Origin: Streptomyces sp. NBC_00704
GTDB taxonomy: Bacteria > Actinomycetota > Actinomycetes > Streptomycetales > Streptomycetaceae
NCBI RefSeq assembly: GCF_036226605.1
Contig: NZ_CP109000.1
Span: forward strand, 3,530,501-3,594,500
DNA length: 64,000 nucleotides
Reading direction: 5' to 3'
Part shown: positions 49,071-57,073 of the stretch, one piece after another
Layout of the letters: every line of letters begins with the position of its first letter
Position numbering within the stretch: the stretch's first letter is position 1
Made by a program: the position numbers and the translations under genes
The notes under the pieces: generated by a model
Seen by the model: only the letters and a program-made list of their open reading frames with translations
Database searches by the model: none
Told to the model about the DNA's origin: nothing

Positions 49071-49154
49071 GCCGCCCGGCGGCGGGGGCGGGAGCGCGGA
49101 GGGGGGGCGGGAGCGCGCAGGTGGCGTGGCGACGGACGCCGACAATCCCCCGGC

Positions 49155-49235
49155 GCACGGGAGGAGAGCAGAGGGCGAGGGGACGAGGGGGACGGGGGGG
49201 ACAAGGGAGGCAGGGGGCGAGGGGGATGGAAGTAA
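49155..49235 (+). other. Polypurine G-rich tract upstream of the expansin gene
   Basis: The + strand is nearly all purine (GGGAGGAGAGC to GAGGGGGATGGAAG) with eight or more G3-7 runs, able to form G-quadruplex or triplex structure. Immediately downstream, GGCAACC at 49252-49258 followed by CACTGGGAG about 18 nt later resembles an ECF-sigma-type promoter, a weak inference. Confidence 0.4.
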
Positions 49236-49361
49236 ACGGATGGGGTTGGGCGGCAACCTTTCGGCGGGCGGCGGCCACTGGGAGACGGCAGGCTCGGCGC
49301 GCGATGGCATTCCGGGGCCCGCCGCCCGACGTGCTCCGCCGACTCGCGTAAGGATCCCCCC

Positions 49362-50366
49362 GTGGCAAGCTCCGCGCACCGCCGTTCCCGCCGCCCCGAC
49401 CGGCGTTCGGGCCGCCGCGTCCCCGTCGTCGCCGTGGTGGCCGTGGCCGCCGTCGCGCTCGTGGTGTCCCTGGTCGTGGCCTTCCGCCCCGGCGGCGGAA
49501 GCGGCGACGCGGCACGCGCCGTCGAGCCGGCGGCCGGGGCCGCGGCGAACGGGACGCCCGCGGCGATCCCCTCGGCCACCGGGTCCGGGTCGCCGACGGG
49601 ATCGCCCTCGCCGTCACCGTCGCCGAAGGCCTCGACGGCGTCCGGCGCTCCGAACCCGACCGGCACGGGTCCGGCCGGCGCGTCGGGCTCGCCGTCGGCG
49701 CGGCCCGCGGCCCGGCCCGCCGCCCGCGCGGGTTCCGGCGCGGCCGCGTCGGCCGGAGGCCTCCGGCCCGGCACCGTCCACACGGGGGTCGCGACCGCCT
49801 ACGACATCGGCGACGGCGACGGCGCCTGCTCCTACGGCCCGACCTCCGACGTCATGACCGCGGCGATGAACACCGCCGACTACGACACGTCCGGGGCGTG
49901 CGGCGCGTACGTGTCCGTCCACGCGGCGAACGGGGCGTCCGTGACGGTGCGGATCACCAACGAGTGCCCGGCGCCCTGCGCGGCCGGCCAGATCGACCTC
50001 AGCCGGCAGGCCTTCGCCGAGCTGGCGCCGCTCGTCACGGGCCGGATCGCGATCACCTGGAGCGTGCTGAGCCCGGCCACGTCCGACACGATCTCGATCC
50101 GCTACAAGACCGGCTCCTCCGCGTACTGGTGCGGCATCCAGGCCATCGGCCACCGCAACCCGCTGGCCCGGCTGGAGGTCCGCACGGGCGGGAGCTGGAC
50201 CCGGCTGGCGCGCACCGGCTACAACTACTTCCTCTCCGAGCACGGCGCCGGCTGCGGCAGCGCGATCCGGCTCACCGACGTCTTCGGCGAGCGGCTCACC
50301 GTCGAGGGGATCGCCGTCCGGGCGAACGTGGTGCAGCCGACCCGGGTCCAGTTCGCCCGGCACTGA
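49362..50366 (+). CDS. Bacterial expansin (EXLX1-like), membrane-anchored or secreted
   Basis: 334 residues from GTG 49362, AAGGA upstream. A hydrophobic signal/anchor (VPVVAVVAVAAVALVVSLVVAF) is followed by a Ser/Pro/Thr-rich linker of about 85 residues. The double-psi beta-barrel domain (about 143-238) reads HTGVATAYDIGDGDGACSYG then NECPAPCAAGQIDLSRQAFAEL, containing the conserved Asp of the expansin site. The C-terminal CBM63-like domain (about 245-334) holds aromatic residues (SAYWCGIQAI, YNYFLSEHGAGCG). Expansins loosen cellulose networks without hydrolysis and occur in plant-associated bacteria. Soil or plant-residue colonisation is the likely context. Confidence 0.87.
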   Translation: MASSAHRRSRRPDRRSGRRVPVVAVVAVAAVALVVSLVVAFRPGGGSGDAARAVEPAAGAAANGTPAAIPSATGSGSPTGSPSPSPSPKASTASGAPNPTGTGPAGASGSPSARPAARPAARAGSGAAASAGGLRPGTVHTGVATAYDIGDGDGACSYGPTSDVMTAAMNTADYDTSGACGAYVSVHAANGASVTVRITNECPAPCAAGQIDLSRQAFAELAPLVTGRIAITWSVLSPATSDTISIRYKTGSSAYWCGIQAIGHRNPLARLEVRTGGSWTRLARTGYNYFLSEHGAGCGSAIRLTDVFGERLTVEGIAVRANVVQPTRVQFARH

Positions 50367-50381
50367 CCGGATACTCGGTGC

Positions 50382-51047
50382 ATGGCCACGGATCTGCATG
50401 AACTGCTGAGGACGCTGCGGGTGTGGGACCCGGAGGTGACGGAACTGCCGCCGTTCGACCCGGCGTCGGCCCCCGCCGACCCGCTGACCCTCTTCACTGA
50501 GTGGTTCGCGCAGGCGGTCGCGGCGGGCGAGCGGGAGCCGCACACCCTCACCCTCGCCACCGTCGGCGAGGACGGTCTGCCCGACGCCCGCGTCGTGATG
50601 CTGCACGGCGCGGACGCGGACGGCTGGTCCTTCGCGTCCCACGCCACCAGCCGCAAGGGCCGCCAGCTCGCCGCCCGCCCGTACGCGGCCCTGACCTTCT
50701 ACTGGCCCGTGCTCGGCCGCCAGGTGCGGCTGCGCGGCCCCGTCTCGTCCGCCCCCTCCGAGGAGGCGCAGGCCGACCTGCACGCCCGCTCGACCGGGGC
50801 CCTGGCCGCCGCGCTGACCGGCCGGCAGAGCGAGGTCCTGGCCTCGCCGGAGGAACTGGCGCGGGCCTCGCGAGCCGCCTGGGAACAGGCCCGCCTCGAC
50901 CCGGCGGCGAAGTCCCCGACCTGGACCCTGTACCGGCTGCGCCCGGACGAGGTGGAGTTCTTCCAGGGCGACGCGGCCCGCCGCCACACCCGCCTGCGCT
51001 ACCGCCGCACGGCCGGGACCTGGTCCACAGACCTGCTGTGGCCCTGA
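50382..51047 (+). CDS. pdxH: Pyridoxamine 5'-phosphate oxidase (PdxH)
   Basis: 221 residues from ATG 50382. FMN-binding split barrel: EPHTLTLATVGEDGLPDARVVMLHGADADGWSFASHATSRKGRQLAARPYAALTFYWPVLGRQVRLRGPVS. The SRKGRQL and FYW-x5-RQVRxxG motifs are those of PNPOx, which oxidises pyridoxine/pyridoxamine 5'-phosphate to PLP. The C-terminal dimer segment YRLRPDEVEFFQGDAARRHTRLRYRR is complete except that the usual final R-L-x-P is varied (WSTDLLWP). Some such proteins are broader flavin oxidases, so the symbol is moderately secure. It follows the expansin gene by 15 bp but likely has independent function. Confidence 0.85.
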   Translation: MATDLHELLRTLRVWDPEVTELPPFDPASAPADPLTLFTEWFAQAVAAGEREPHTLTLATVGEDGLPDARVVMLHGADADGWSFASHATSRKGRQLAARPYAALTFYWPVLGRQVRLRGPVSSAPSEEAQADLHARSTGALAAALTGRQSEVLASPEELARASRAAWEQARLDPAAKSPTWTLYRLRPDEVEFFQGDAARRHTRLRYRRTAGTWSTDLLWP

Positions 51048-51195
51048 GGGCCATGCTCGGCCTCGCGCAGCGCCTTCGCCACGACGGCGCGCTCGACCTC
51101 GGCCTCCTCGCGCACCTGGTCTTCCGGAAGACGGTGAGCAACACGATCCGCCGGTCGGAAGCCAGCCAGGACGTGATCCTCGTGGCATAGACGAG
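51045..51195 (-). pseudogene. Relic of a HigB/Gp49-type toxin
   Basis: Reading leftward from about 51195, RALVYATRITSWLASDRRIVLLTVFRKT matches the conserved C-terminal half of phage Gp49/HigB toxins (typically RIxYWxASGRRIVLLTVFRK). After FRKT the frame changes by one: REEAEVERAVVAKALREAEHG continues the family pattern in another frame near 51115-51045. The N-terminal half and any antitoxin partner are absent. The fragment lies between pdxH and the acetyltransferase gene. Confidence 0.6.
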
Positions 51196-51272
51196 TGCCC
51201 GTCGCGCGGGACGCGGCTCCCCCACGGCAGCCACCCACCACATCCCCCGCTCGCTTCGGACACCCACGCCCC

Positions 51273-52259
51273 CTACCCGAACGCGTACACCGCGAAGTCC
51301 GCCACCGGGCGGTAGCCGATCCGCTGGTAGAGGCCGTTGCTCGTCGGGTTGGACAGGTCGGTGAAGAGGAGCACCTCCGCCGCGCCCGAGGCGCGTGCCG
51401 CGCGGCTCACCTCGGCCGTGGCCGCGCCCGCGTAGCCGCGTCCGCGCAGTCCGGGCGGCGTGTAGACGGGGGCCACCCTGATCTGGCCGGCCACCTCGGG
51501 GGTGACCCCGGCCATGGCCACGGGGACCCCGTCGGGCGTCTCCCACAGGGTGATCCCGCCGTAGGAGACACGGGAGTCGGCCCACGCGCCGGCGTCCTGG
51601 GCCGGGTGCCCGCCGACCTCCGCCGCGAACTCCTCGTACCAGCGCACCAGCAGGTCCCGGTCGGCCGCGTCGGCCACCCGCGCCCGGCCCGCGGGGGCGG
51701 GCTCCGGCAGCGTCAACTCCGCCAGCCGGTACAGGCGTTGGCGCAGCTCCACCCGCGACACGGTGGCGGTGCGCCGTTGCCACGCCCCGGCGAACGCCGC
51801 CGCGGTGTCGCGCTCGCCGGAGACCGTGGGGAATCGGTGGCCCGCGTCGGCCAGCGTCGCGGCGAGGGCGTCGGCCTCCTCCTCCGTCACGGACGTGAGG
51901 CAGATCCCGTGGGGCGGGGTGCGGAAGAACACCGCGCGGACCGCGCCGTCCCCTCCGTCCCGGACGTCCCCGCCCAGCACGCCGAAGACGGGATCCTCGT
52001 CGCCGTACACGTGCGTGCCCCTGCGCCGCAGGCTGTCGACGACGGTCAGCGCGACCGTGTGCAGCGCCGGACGGGAGGCGAGGAAGTCGCCGGCACACTC
52101 GAGGAAGCCGTCGAGATCACGGGTGAGACGCCAGGCGGCGGGGGCGGGGGCGGGGATGTCGGGCCGTCCGCGGCCGGCGGGGCGGGCGGACCCACCGGGA
52201 CCGCCGGGACCATCCACGCTGTCAGGGCTGTCAGGGCTGTCAGGGCTGTCAGGGCTCAT
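51273..52259 (-). CDS. GNAT-family N-acetyltransferase
   Basis: 328 residues from ATG 52259. The C-terminal GNAT domain contains the acetyl-CoA loop VYTPPGLRGRGYAGAATAEVS (R/Q-x-x-G-x-G/A) and VLLFTDLSNPTSNGLYQRIGYRPV. An N-terminal half of about 180 residues looks like a degenerate second GNAT domain (ICLTSVTEEEADALAATL, ERDTAAAFAGAWQRR). Target amine unknown. The first 15 residues are a DSP repeat encoded by a 9-bp DNA repeat, so the true start may lie further in. Confidence 0.85.
   Translation of the reverse strand: MSPDSPDSPDSPDSVDGPGGPGGSARPAGRGRPDIPAPAPAAWRLTRDLDGFLECAGDFLASRPALHTVALTVVDSLRRRGTHVYGDEDPVFGVLGGDVRDGGDGAVRAVFFRTPPHGICLTSVTEEEADALAATLADAGHRFPTVSGERDTAAAFAGAWQRRTATVSRVELRQRLYRLAELTLPEPAPAGRARVADAADRDLLVRWYEEFAAEVGGHPAQDAGAWADSRVSYGGITLWETPDGVPVAMAGVTPEVAGQIRVAPVYTPPGLRGRGYAGAATAEVSRAARASGAAEVLLFTDLSNPTSNGLYQRIGYRPVADFAVYAFG
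52221..52256. repeat. 9-bp tandem repeat at the start of an acetyltransferase gene
   Basis: GTCAGGGCT is repeated four times without change; on the minus strand it encodes Ser-Pro-Asp repeats just after the ATG. Confidence 0.9.
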
Positions 52260-52310
52260 GCTTCATCGTCGTGGGGAAGGGGCCCGCGCCGCCTGCCATT
52301 TTCCGGGGCG

Positions 52311-52916
52311 TCAGGGGAACTCCGGCTCCGGGTCGGTCGCCAGGCGGGCGTGCAGGTGGACGTCGCGGAAGGAGTCCCGGCTGCCCGCCTCCCACATCGC
52401 GCCGCGCAGGGTCCCCTCGTACCGGAAGCCGCAGCGCTCGGCTATCCGGCAGGAGGCCTCGTGGCCGAGGGCGTGGCCCAGCTCCAGCCGGTGCAGGCCG
52501 GTCTCGGTGAACGCCCAGCGCGTCGCGAGCAGCAGGGCGCTGCCGGCGACGTGCCGGCCGCGCGCCTCGGGCAGGACCCAGTAGCCGACCCGGGCGGAGC
52601 TCAGCACCCGGTCGATCATGTTGACGGCGACCTGTCCGAGGATCGTCCCGTCGGCCGCGTCCGTGACGCAGAACGGCAGGGCGTGCCCGGCGGCGGCGTC
52701 CGCGTTCTTGCCCTTCAGGGAGGCCCGCGCGCCGGCGGTGTCGGCGACCGTCCGCACCGGTGTGTTCCAGCGCCGGAACTCCGGGTCGAGGTGCCCGCGC
52801 AGCCACGCCTCCACGTCGGCGGCGGACTCCGGGTCCCAGGCGCGCAGCCGCAGGCCGTGGCCGTCGAGCACGGGGATCGTGTGGGGGGCGGAGAGGGACT
52901 CACGAGCGTCGGTCAT
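52311..52916 (-). CDS. GNAT-family acetyltransferase (RimJ/RimL type)
   Basis: 201 residues from ATG 52916 (MTDARESLSAPHTIPVLDG); a GTG at 52931 overlapping the DUF35 stop is an alternative. GLRLRAWDPESAADVEAWL, then IDRVLSSARVGYWVLPEARGRHVAGSALLLATRWAFTETGLHRLELGHALGHEASCRIAERCGFRYEG is the RimL pattern, including the V/R-G-x-G region. Such enzymes acetylate protein N-termini or small amines. It follows the DUF35 gene nearly without gap, so it may be the third gene of the DoxX-DUF35 unit behind palindrome 9, although its function is not obviously linked. Confidence 0.88.
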   Translation of the reverse strand: MTDARESLSAPHTIPVLDGHGLRLRAWDPESAADVEAWLRGHLDPEFRRWNTPVRTVADTAGARASLKGKNADAAAGHALPFCVTDAADGTILGQVAVNMIDRVLSSARVGYWVLPEARGRHVAGSALLLATRWAFTETGLHRLELGHALGHEASCRIAERCGFRYEGTLRGAMWEAGSRDSFRDVHLHARLATDPEPEFP

Positions 52917-52920
52917 CCGG

Positions 52921-53349
52921 TCATTGAACACCTGTCCGGTCGGCGGGCGGCGGGTCGGGGGCCGCCGCCCGGAAGACGGGGACGCCGTCCCGGAAGGCGA
53001 CCGTCAGCGCCATGTCCATGCGCGGCTCCGCGTCCCCGACCAGCTCGGTCGACATCCGCGGCCCCTCGGCCAGGTCGACCATGGCCGCGACATAGGGCGT
53101 GCGCTCCCCGAAGGGCGGCAGGTCGTTGCGGTGGACGACGGACCAGGTGTAGAGGGTGGCCAGGCCGCTCGCGTCCTCCCAGGCCACGTCCTCGCTCCAG
53201 CAGTGCGGGCAGAACTCGCGGGGGTAGTGGTGGGCGCGCGCGCAGGCCCCGCAGCGCCGGATCAGCAGGCGGCCCGCGGCGGCGGCTTCCCAGTAGGTGC
53301 GGGTGAAGGCGTCGGCCTCGGGGACGTCGTGCCGGGGGCCGGGGGTCAT
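52921..53349 (-). CDS. Zn-ribbon/OB-fold (DUF35) protein
   Basis: 142 residues from ATG 53349, whose ATGA overlaps the DoxX stop. Zinc ribbon Cys33, Cys36, Cys47 and Cys50 (RRCGACARAHHYPREFCPHC) and OB-fold (GLATLYTWSVVHRNDLPPFGERTPYVAAMVDLAEGPRMSTELVG). This is the full-length DUF35 type (longer OB strands than the one at 38562) that partners Ltp-type thiolases. The second thiolase at 47901 lacks an adjacent DUF35 gene, making this its probable partner within the same regulon. Confidence 0.9.
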   Translation of the reverse strand: MTPGPRHDVPEADAFTRTYWEAAAAGRLLIRRCGACARAHHYPREFCPHCWSEDVAWEDASGLATLYTWSVVHRNDLPPFGERTPYVAAMVDLAEGPRMSTELVGDAEPRMDMALTVAFRDGVPVFRAAAPDPPPADRTGVQ

Positions 53350-53798
53350 CGGAACCACCCGAGCGCGTCGTCCACGGACCACGTCTGCCAGGCCATCGCG
53401 CCCAGCGCCACGGCCGAGATCAGCGCCATCATCGAGTTCTGCCCCTGCTCGGCCCAGTCGTGGATCATGAGGACGAGGTAGAGGAGGTTGAGGAGCAGGC
53501 CGCAGACCAGCGCGACCGGGGTGAGGAAGCCGGCGACCAGCCCGAGCCCGAGGGCCAGTTCCGCGTACACCACCACGTAGGACATGACGCGCGGGCGCGG
53601 CCGCACCACCACGGCGAAGCCGGAGCGGACGGCGGCCCAGCGGTGTTTCGCCGCCACGTCCGCGGCCCAGGCGATGCCCGACCCCTCGGCGAACCAGGCC
53701 TTCTTGTCCTTGTGGCGCCAGCTCTCCAGCCACCACAGTCCGAGTCCGATCCGCAGCACCGCCAGCCACTCGGCCCCGTCGAGCCAGATCGCATCCAT
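53346..53798 (-). CDS. DoxX-family membrane protein
   Basis: 150 residues, four hydrophobic helices (LAVLRIGLGLWWLESW, VMSYVVVYAELALGLGLVAGFLTPVALVCGLLLNLLYLVLMIHDW, MMALISAVALGAMAW), the topology of DoxX/DoxD quinone-interacting proteins. KDKKAWF after TM1 is family-typical. It is first in a unit with a DUF35 gene (ATGA overlap) and begins right after palindrome 9. DoxX proteins in actinobacteria take part in membrane redox or thiol stress systems. Here it may supply membrane electron transfer for a regulon dehydrogenase or oxygenase. Confidence 0.85.
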   Translation of the reverse strand: MDAIWLDGAEWLAVLRIGLGLWWLESWRHKDKKAWFAEGSGIAWAADVAAKHRWAAVRSGFAVVVRPRPRVMSYVVVYAELALGLGLVAGFLTPVALVCGLLLNLLYLVLMIHDWAEQGQNSMMALISAVALGAMAWQTWSVDDALGWFR

Positions 53799-53800
53799 GA

Positions 53801-53819
53801 ATCTGACGGTACGTCAGAT
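53801..53819. promoter_or_regulatory. Regulon palindrome 9
   Basis: ATCTGACGGTACGTCAGAT: 8-bp perfect arms around a 3-bp centre, 2 nt before the DoxX start codon. One of the two best copies, with palindrome 4. Confidence 0.82.
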
Positions 53820-54074
53820 GCCCGGTTCCGGGAACCCCGCCGGCCACGGGGCGGGCCTCGCGCCTCCCCCAGCCCTCGCCCTGCCCTCGCCCGGTCCTCC
53901 CCCGGTCCTCGCCCCGACCAAGTGGTCTGCGTCGGGCCCTCGCCCGGCCCTCCCCCGCGACGAAGTGGTCTACGTCACCGGTCCGTCCGCCCGTCCCCCA
54001 CACGTGATCGATCCGCAACCAATTCCCGTCTTGACCGAGACCCATCAACGACACGCGTGATTACGCTCGCGCTC

Positions 54075-55265
54075 ATGGAAGACTCCGCACCGCGCCCGGC
54101 CCACCAGGCGATCACCGCCGCGAACCCGGCCGACCGTCCCGTCTACGTGATCGGCGGCGGTCCCGGCGGCCTCGCCACCGCGTACGCGCTGCGCGCCCAG
54201 GGCGTACGCGCGGTCGTCGTGGAGAAGGCCGACGCGGTCGGGGCGTCCTGGCGGCGGCACTACGACCGGCTGCATCTGCACACGACGCGGGGGCTGTCCG
54301 CCCTGCCGGGGCTGAAGATGCCGCGCCGGTTCGGACGGTGGGCGGCCCGCGACGACGTGGTGCGCTACCTGGAGAAGTACGCCGAGGTGCACGAGCTGGA
54401 GATCGTCACCGGCGTCGAGGTCTCCCGCGTCGAGCGCACCGCCGACGGCGCCGGGTGGCTGCTGCGCGCCACGGGCGGCCGTGAGCTGACCGGCTCGGCG
54501 GTCGTCGTCGCCACCGGCTACAACCACACCCCGTACCTGCCGGACTGGCCCGGCCGCGAGGGGTTCACCGGCGAGCTGACCCACGCCGGCGCCTACCGCG
54601 ACGGCAAGCCCTACGCGGGCCGGGACGTCCTCGTCGTGGGCGTCGGCAACACCGGCGCGGAGATCGCCGTCGACCTGGTGGAGCACGGGGCGGAGCGGGT
54701 GCGGCTCGCGGTGCGCACCGTCCCGCACCTCGTGCGCCGTTCCACCGCCGGCTGGGCCGCCCAGTACAGCGGCATCCTGGTGCGCCGCCTGCCCGTCGCC
54801 CTCGTCGACCTGATCTGCCGGGTGATGGCCAGGGCGAGCGTTCCCGACCTGTCCGCGCACGGGCTGCCGCGCCCCGACACCGGTCTCTACACCCGGGCCA
54901 GGCAGGGTGCGATCCCGGTGCAGGACGTCGGCCTGATCGACGCCGTGCGCACGGGCCGGGTGGAGATCACGGCCGCCGTGGAGGGGTTCGAGGACGGCGG
55001 CAAGGTCGTGCTCGCCGACGGGACGCGGATCTCCCCGGACGCGGTGATCGCGGCCACCGGCTACGTCCGCGCCCTGGAGGAGCTGGTCGGCCACCTCGGC
55101 GTGCTCGACGACCGGGGCAGACCGGTCGCGCACGGCGCCCGCACCGCGAAGGACGCCCCCGGCCTGTACTTCACCGGCTTCACCACCCCCATCAGCGGCA
55201 CCCTGCGCGAGCTGTCGATCGACGCCGGGAAGATCGCGAAGGCGGTCCGCCGCGCCCTGCGGTGA
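54075..55265 (+). CDS. Flavin-containing monooxygenase-type FAD/NAD(P) oxidoreductase
   Basis: 396 residues from ATG 54075; no Shine-Dalgarno, perhaps weakly or leaderless expressed. FAD fold VYVIGGGPGGLATAYALRAQG, the FMO fingerprint FTGELTHAGAY (FxGxxxH), and the second dinucleotide fold DVLVVGVGNTGAEIAVDLVEHG. Class B monooxygenases use NADPH and oxygen to N-, S- or Baeyer-Villiger-oxidise small lipophilic molecules. SSWRRHYDRLHLHTTRG is also typical. No regulon palindrome precedes it, though it lies between two palindrome-controlled units. Substrate unknown; a ring-oxidation role in the catabolic theme is speculative. Confidence 0.88.
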   Translation: MEDSAPRPAHQAITAANPADRPVYVIGGGPGGLATAYALRAQGVRAVVVEKADAVGASWRRHYDRLHLHTTRGLSALPGLKMPRRFGRWAARDDVVRYLEKYAEVHELEIVTGVEVSRVERTADGAGWLLRATGGRELTGSAVVVATGYNHTPYLPDWPGREGFTGELTHAGAYRDGKPYAGRDVLVVGVGNTGAEIAVDLVEHGAERVRLAVRTVPHLVRRSTAGWAAQYSGILVRRLPVALVDLICRVMARASVPDLSAHGLPRPDTGLYTRARQGAIPVQDVGLIDAVRTGRVEITAAVEGFEDGGKVVLADGTRISPDAVIAATGYVRALEELVGHLGVLDDRGRPVAHGARTAKDAPGLYFTGFTTPISGTLRELSIDAGKIAKAVRRALR

Positions 55266-55442
55266 GCACCGGCGGCCCCCGCTGTAACTGTCGGTAACTT
55301 CTTTGATTCCGCTGCCTGTTACATCTGCGTCAGATGTGGCGGGAACGTTGTCGTGCGCCCGTGCGCGGAGCCAGAATGTGAGCGCTGTTCACCTTTTCGG
55401 CTCCACCCACCTCTCGCTCCCCAAGCCCGTCGGAGGACGCAC

Positions 55443-56945
55443 GTGGCAAGTGAACGACAGACCGCCCCCAGGATGTCCCGCCGCTCCCTGCTCGGCCGCA
55501 CGGCCGCGGTGGCCGCCGGGGCCACCGCCCTCGGCGCGACCGCCGCGGGTCCGGCCGCCGCGGCCGCCCGGGAGGTGGACGTCGCGATCGTCGGCGCCGG
55601 CCTGGCCGGTCTCACCGCGGCCCGCGACCTGGTGGCCGCCGGCCGCACGGTCGCCGTCCTGGAGGCCCGCGGCCGGGTGGGCGGCCGGGTCGTCAACCTC
55701 CCCCTGGCGAACGGCGGGGTCACCGAGGGCGGCGGCGAGTTCATCGGCCCCACCCAGGACCGCGTCAAGGCGCTCGCCGACTCCCTGGGCGTCGACACCT
55801 TCCCCACCTACAACACCGGCAGGAACCTGCTCTACAAGGACGGCAGAAAGACCCCGTACGCCACCGACGGCCTCCTCGGCTCGGTCCCGCCGGTCGACGC
55901 CGCCGGCCTCGCCAACGCGGCGATCGTGCAGGCCGCGCTGGACGACATGGCCAAGACGGTCCCCGTCGACGCGCCGTGGACCGCCCCCAAGGCCGAGGAA
56001 TGGGACCGGCAGACCTTCGAGACCTGGCTGCGCGCCAACGCCGTCGTCCCGTCCGCCAAGTTCCTCCTGGACGTGGCCTGCACCTCGATCTTCTCGGCCG
56101 AGCCGCGCGAACTCTCCCTGCTCTTCGTGCTGTTCTACATCGCCGCGGCCGGGAACGACTCGACCCCCGGCACGCTGGAACGCCTCACCGAGACCGCGGG
56201 CGGCGCCCAGGAGCGGCGCTTCGTCGGCGGATCCCAGCAGGTGCCGGTCAGGCTCGCCGCCACGCTCGGCGACCGGGTGGTGCTGAACGCCCCGGTGCGC
56301 ACGATCGCCCGCTCCGGGGAGAAGTACGCCGTGACGGCCGACGGCGTGACCGTCACCGCCCGGAAGGTCGTCGTCGCCGTGCCCCCGCCGCTCGCCGCGC
56401 GCATCACGTACGACCCGCTGCTGCCCGCCGCCCGCGACCAGCTCACCCAGCGCCTGCCGATGGCCTCCGTCGGCAAGGCGATCGCGATCTACGACACCCC
56501 GTTCTGGCGGGCCGACGGCCTCAACGGCCAGGTGGTCAGCGACACCGGCGTGGTCAGCTCCACCTTCGACAACTCCCCGCCGGACGCCTCCTACGGCGCG
56601 CTCATGGGCTTCATCGAGGCCGACGAGGCGCGGGCGTACGACGCGGCGAGCGAGGCGGAGGTCCGGGCGGCCGTGCTGAAGGACTACGTGACGTACTTCG
56701 GCCCGAAAGCGGCCTCCCCCACGTCGTTCGTCCTGCAACGCTGGAACAACGAGGCCTACACCCGCGGCGGCCCCGTCTCCATCGCCGCGCCCGGCGTCCT
56801 GACCCGGTACGGCCGGGCCCTGCGCGAGCCCGTCGGCGGGATCCACTGGGCCGGGACCGAGACCTCCGTCCACTGGATGGGCTTCATGGACGGGGCGGTG
56901 CGCTCGGGCGAGCGGGTGGCGGCGGAGGTGCTGGCCGCGCTGTAG
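55443..56945 (+). CDS. Tat-exported flavin monoamine oxidase
   Basis: 500 residues from GTG 55443, GGAGG 6 nt upstream. Twin-arginine signal MSRRSLLGRTAAVAAGATALGATAAGPAAAA, then FAD fold EVDVAIVGAGLAGLTAARDLVAAGRTVAVLEARGRVGGRV. The C-terminal GGIHWAGTETSVHWMGFMDGAVRSGERVA is the amine-oxidase FAD-binding tail. Export folded with cofactor fits an extracellular oxidase of amines, polyamines or related compounds, releasing peroxide. It is 178 bp downstream of the monooxygenase gene, with no palindrome of its own; the 55266-55442 region is moderately AT-rich and may hold the promoter. Confidence 0.92.
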   Translation: MASERQTAPRMSRRSLLGRTAAVAAGATALGATAAGPAAAAAREVDVAIVGAGLAGLTAARDLVAAGRTVAVLEARGRVGGRVVNLPLANGGVTEGGGEFIGPTQDRVKALADSLGVDTFPTYNTGRNLLYKDGRKTPYATDGLLGSVPPVDAAGLANAAIVQAALDDMAKTVPVDAPWTAPKAEEWDRQTFETWLRANAVVPSAKFLLDVACTSIFSAEPRELSLLFVLFYIAAAGNDSTPGTLERLTETAGGAQERRFVGGSQQVPVRLAATLGDRVVLNAPVRTIARSGEKYAVTADGVTVTARKVVVAVPPPLAARITYDPLLPAARDQLTQRLPMASVGKAIAIYDTPFWRADGLNGQVVSDTGVVSSTFDNSPPDASYGALMGFIEADEARAYDAASEAEVRAAVLKDYVTYFGPKAASPTSFVLQRWNNEAYTRGGPVSIAAPGVLTRYGRALREPVGGIHWAGTETSVHWMGFMDGAVRSGERVAAEVLAAL

Positions 56946-56988
56946 GCGAGGGGCACGGGTCCGCTCCTTTCTGCGTGCACGACCATTC

Positions 56989-57003
56989 CTGACGGACCGT
57001 CAG
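56989..57003. promoter_or_regulatory. Regulon palindrome 10
   Basis: CTGACGGACCGTCAG, perfect arms, 70 nt before the acyl-CoA synthetase start. Confidence 0.82.
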
Positions 57004-57012
57004 CTATGTAAC

Positions 57013-57027
57013 CTGACAGAGCGTCAG
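57013..57027. promoter_or_regulatory. Regulon palindrome 11
   Basis: CTGACAGAGCGTCAG, 24 bp centre-to-centre from palindrome 10, so two dimers could bind on about the same helix face; 46 nt before the start codon. Confidence 0.75.
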
Positions 57028-57073
57028 TTACTTGACAGTCACTCACGGCAGTCACACAGGAGCGGGCGGACCC

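Noticed and set aside
48135..49379. Minus-strand ORF over the second thiolase and its downstream gap
   Set aside because: Pro/Ser/Arg-rich shadow translation with no family features.
57032..57060. TTGACA at 57032 as a -35 box for the acyl-CoA synthetase
   Set aside because: No acceptable -10 element at 16-18 bp, and it would start transcription inside the ribosome-binding region.
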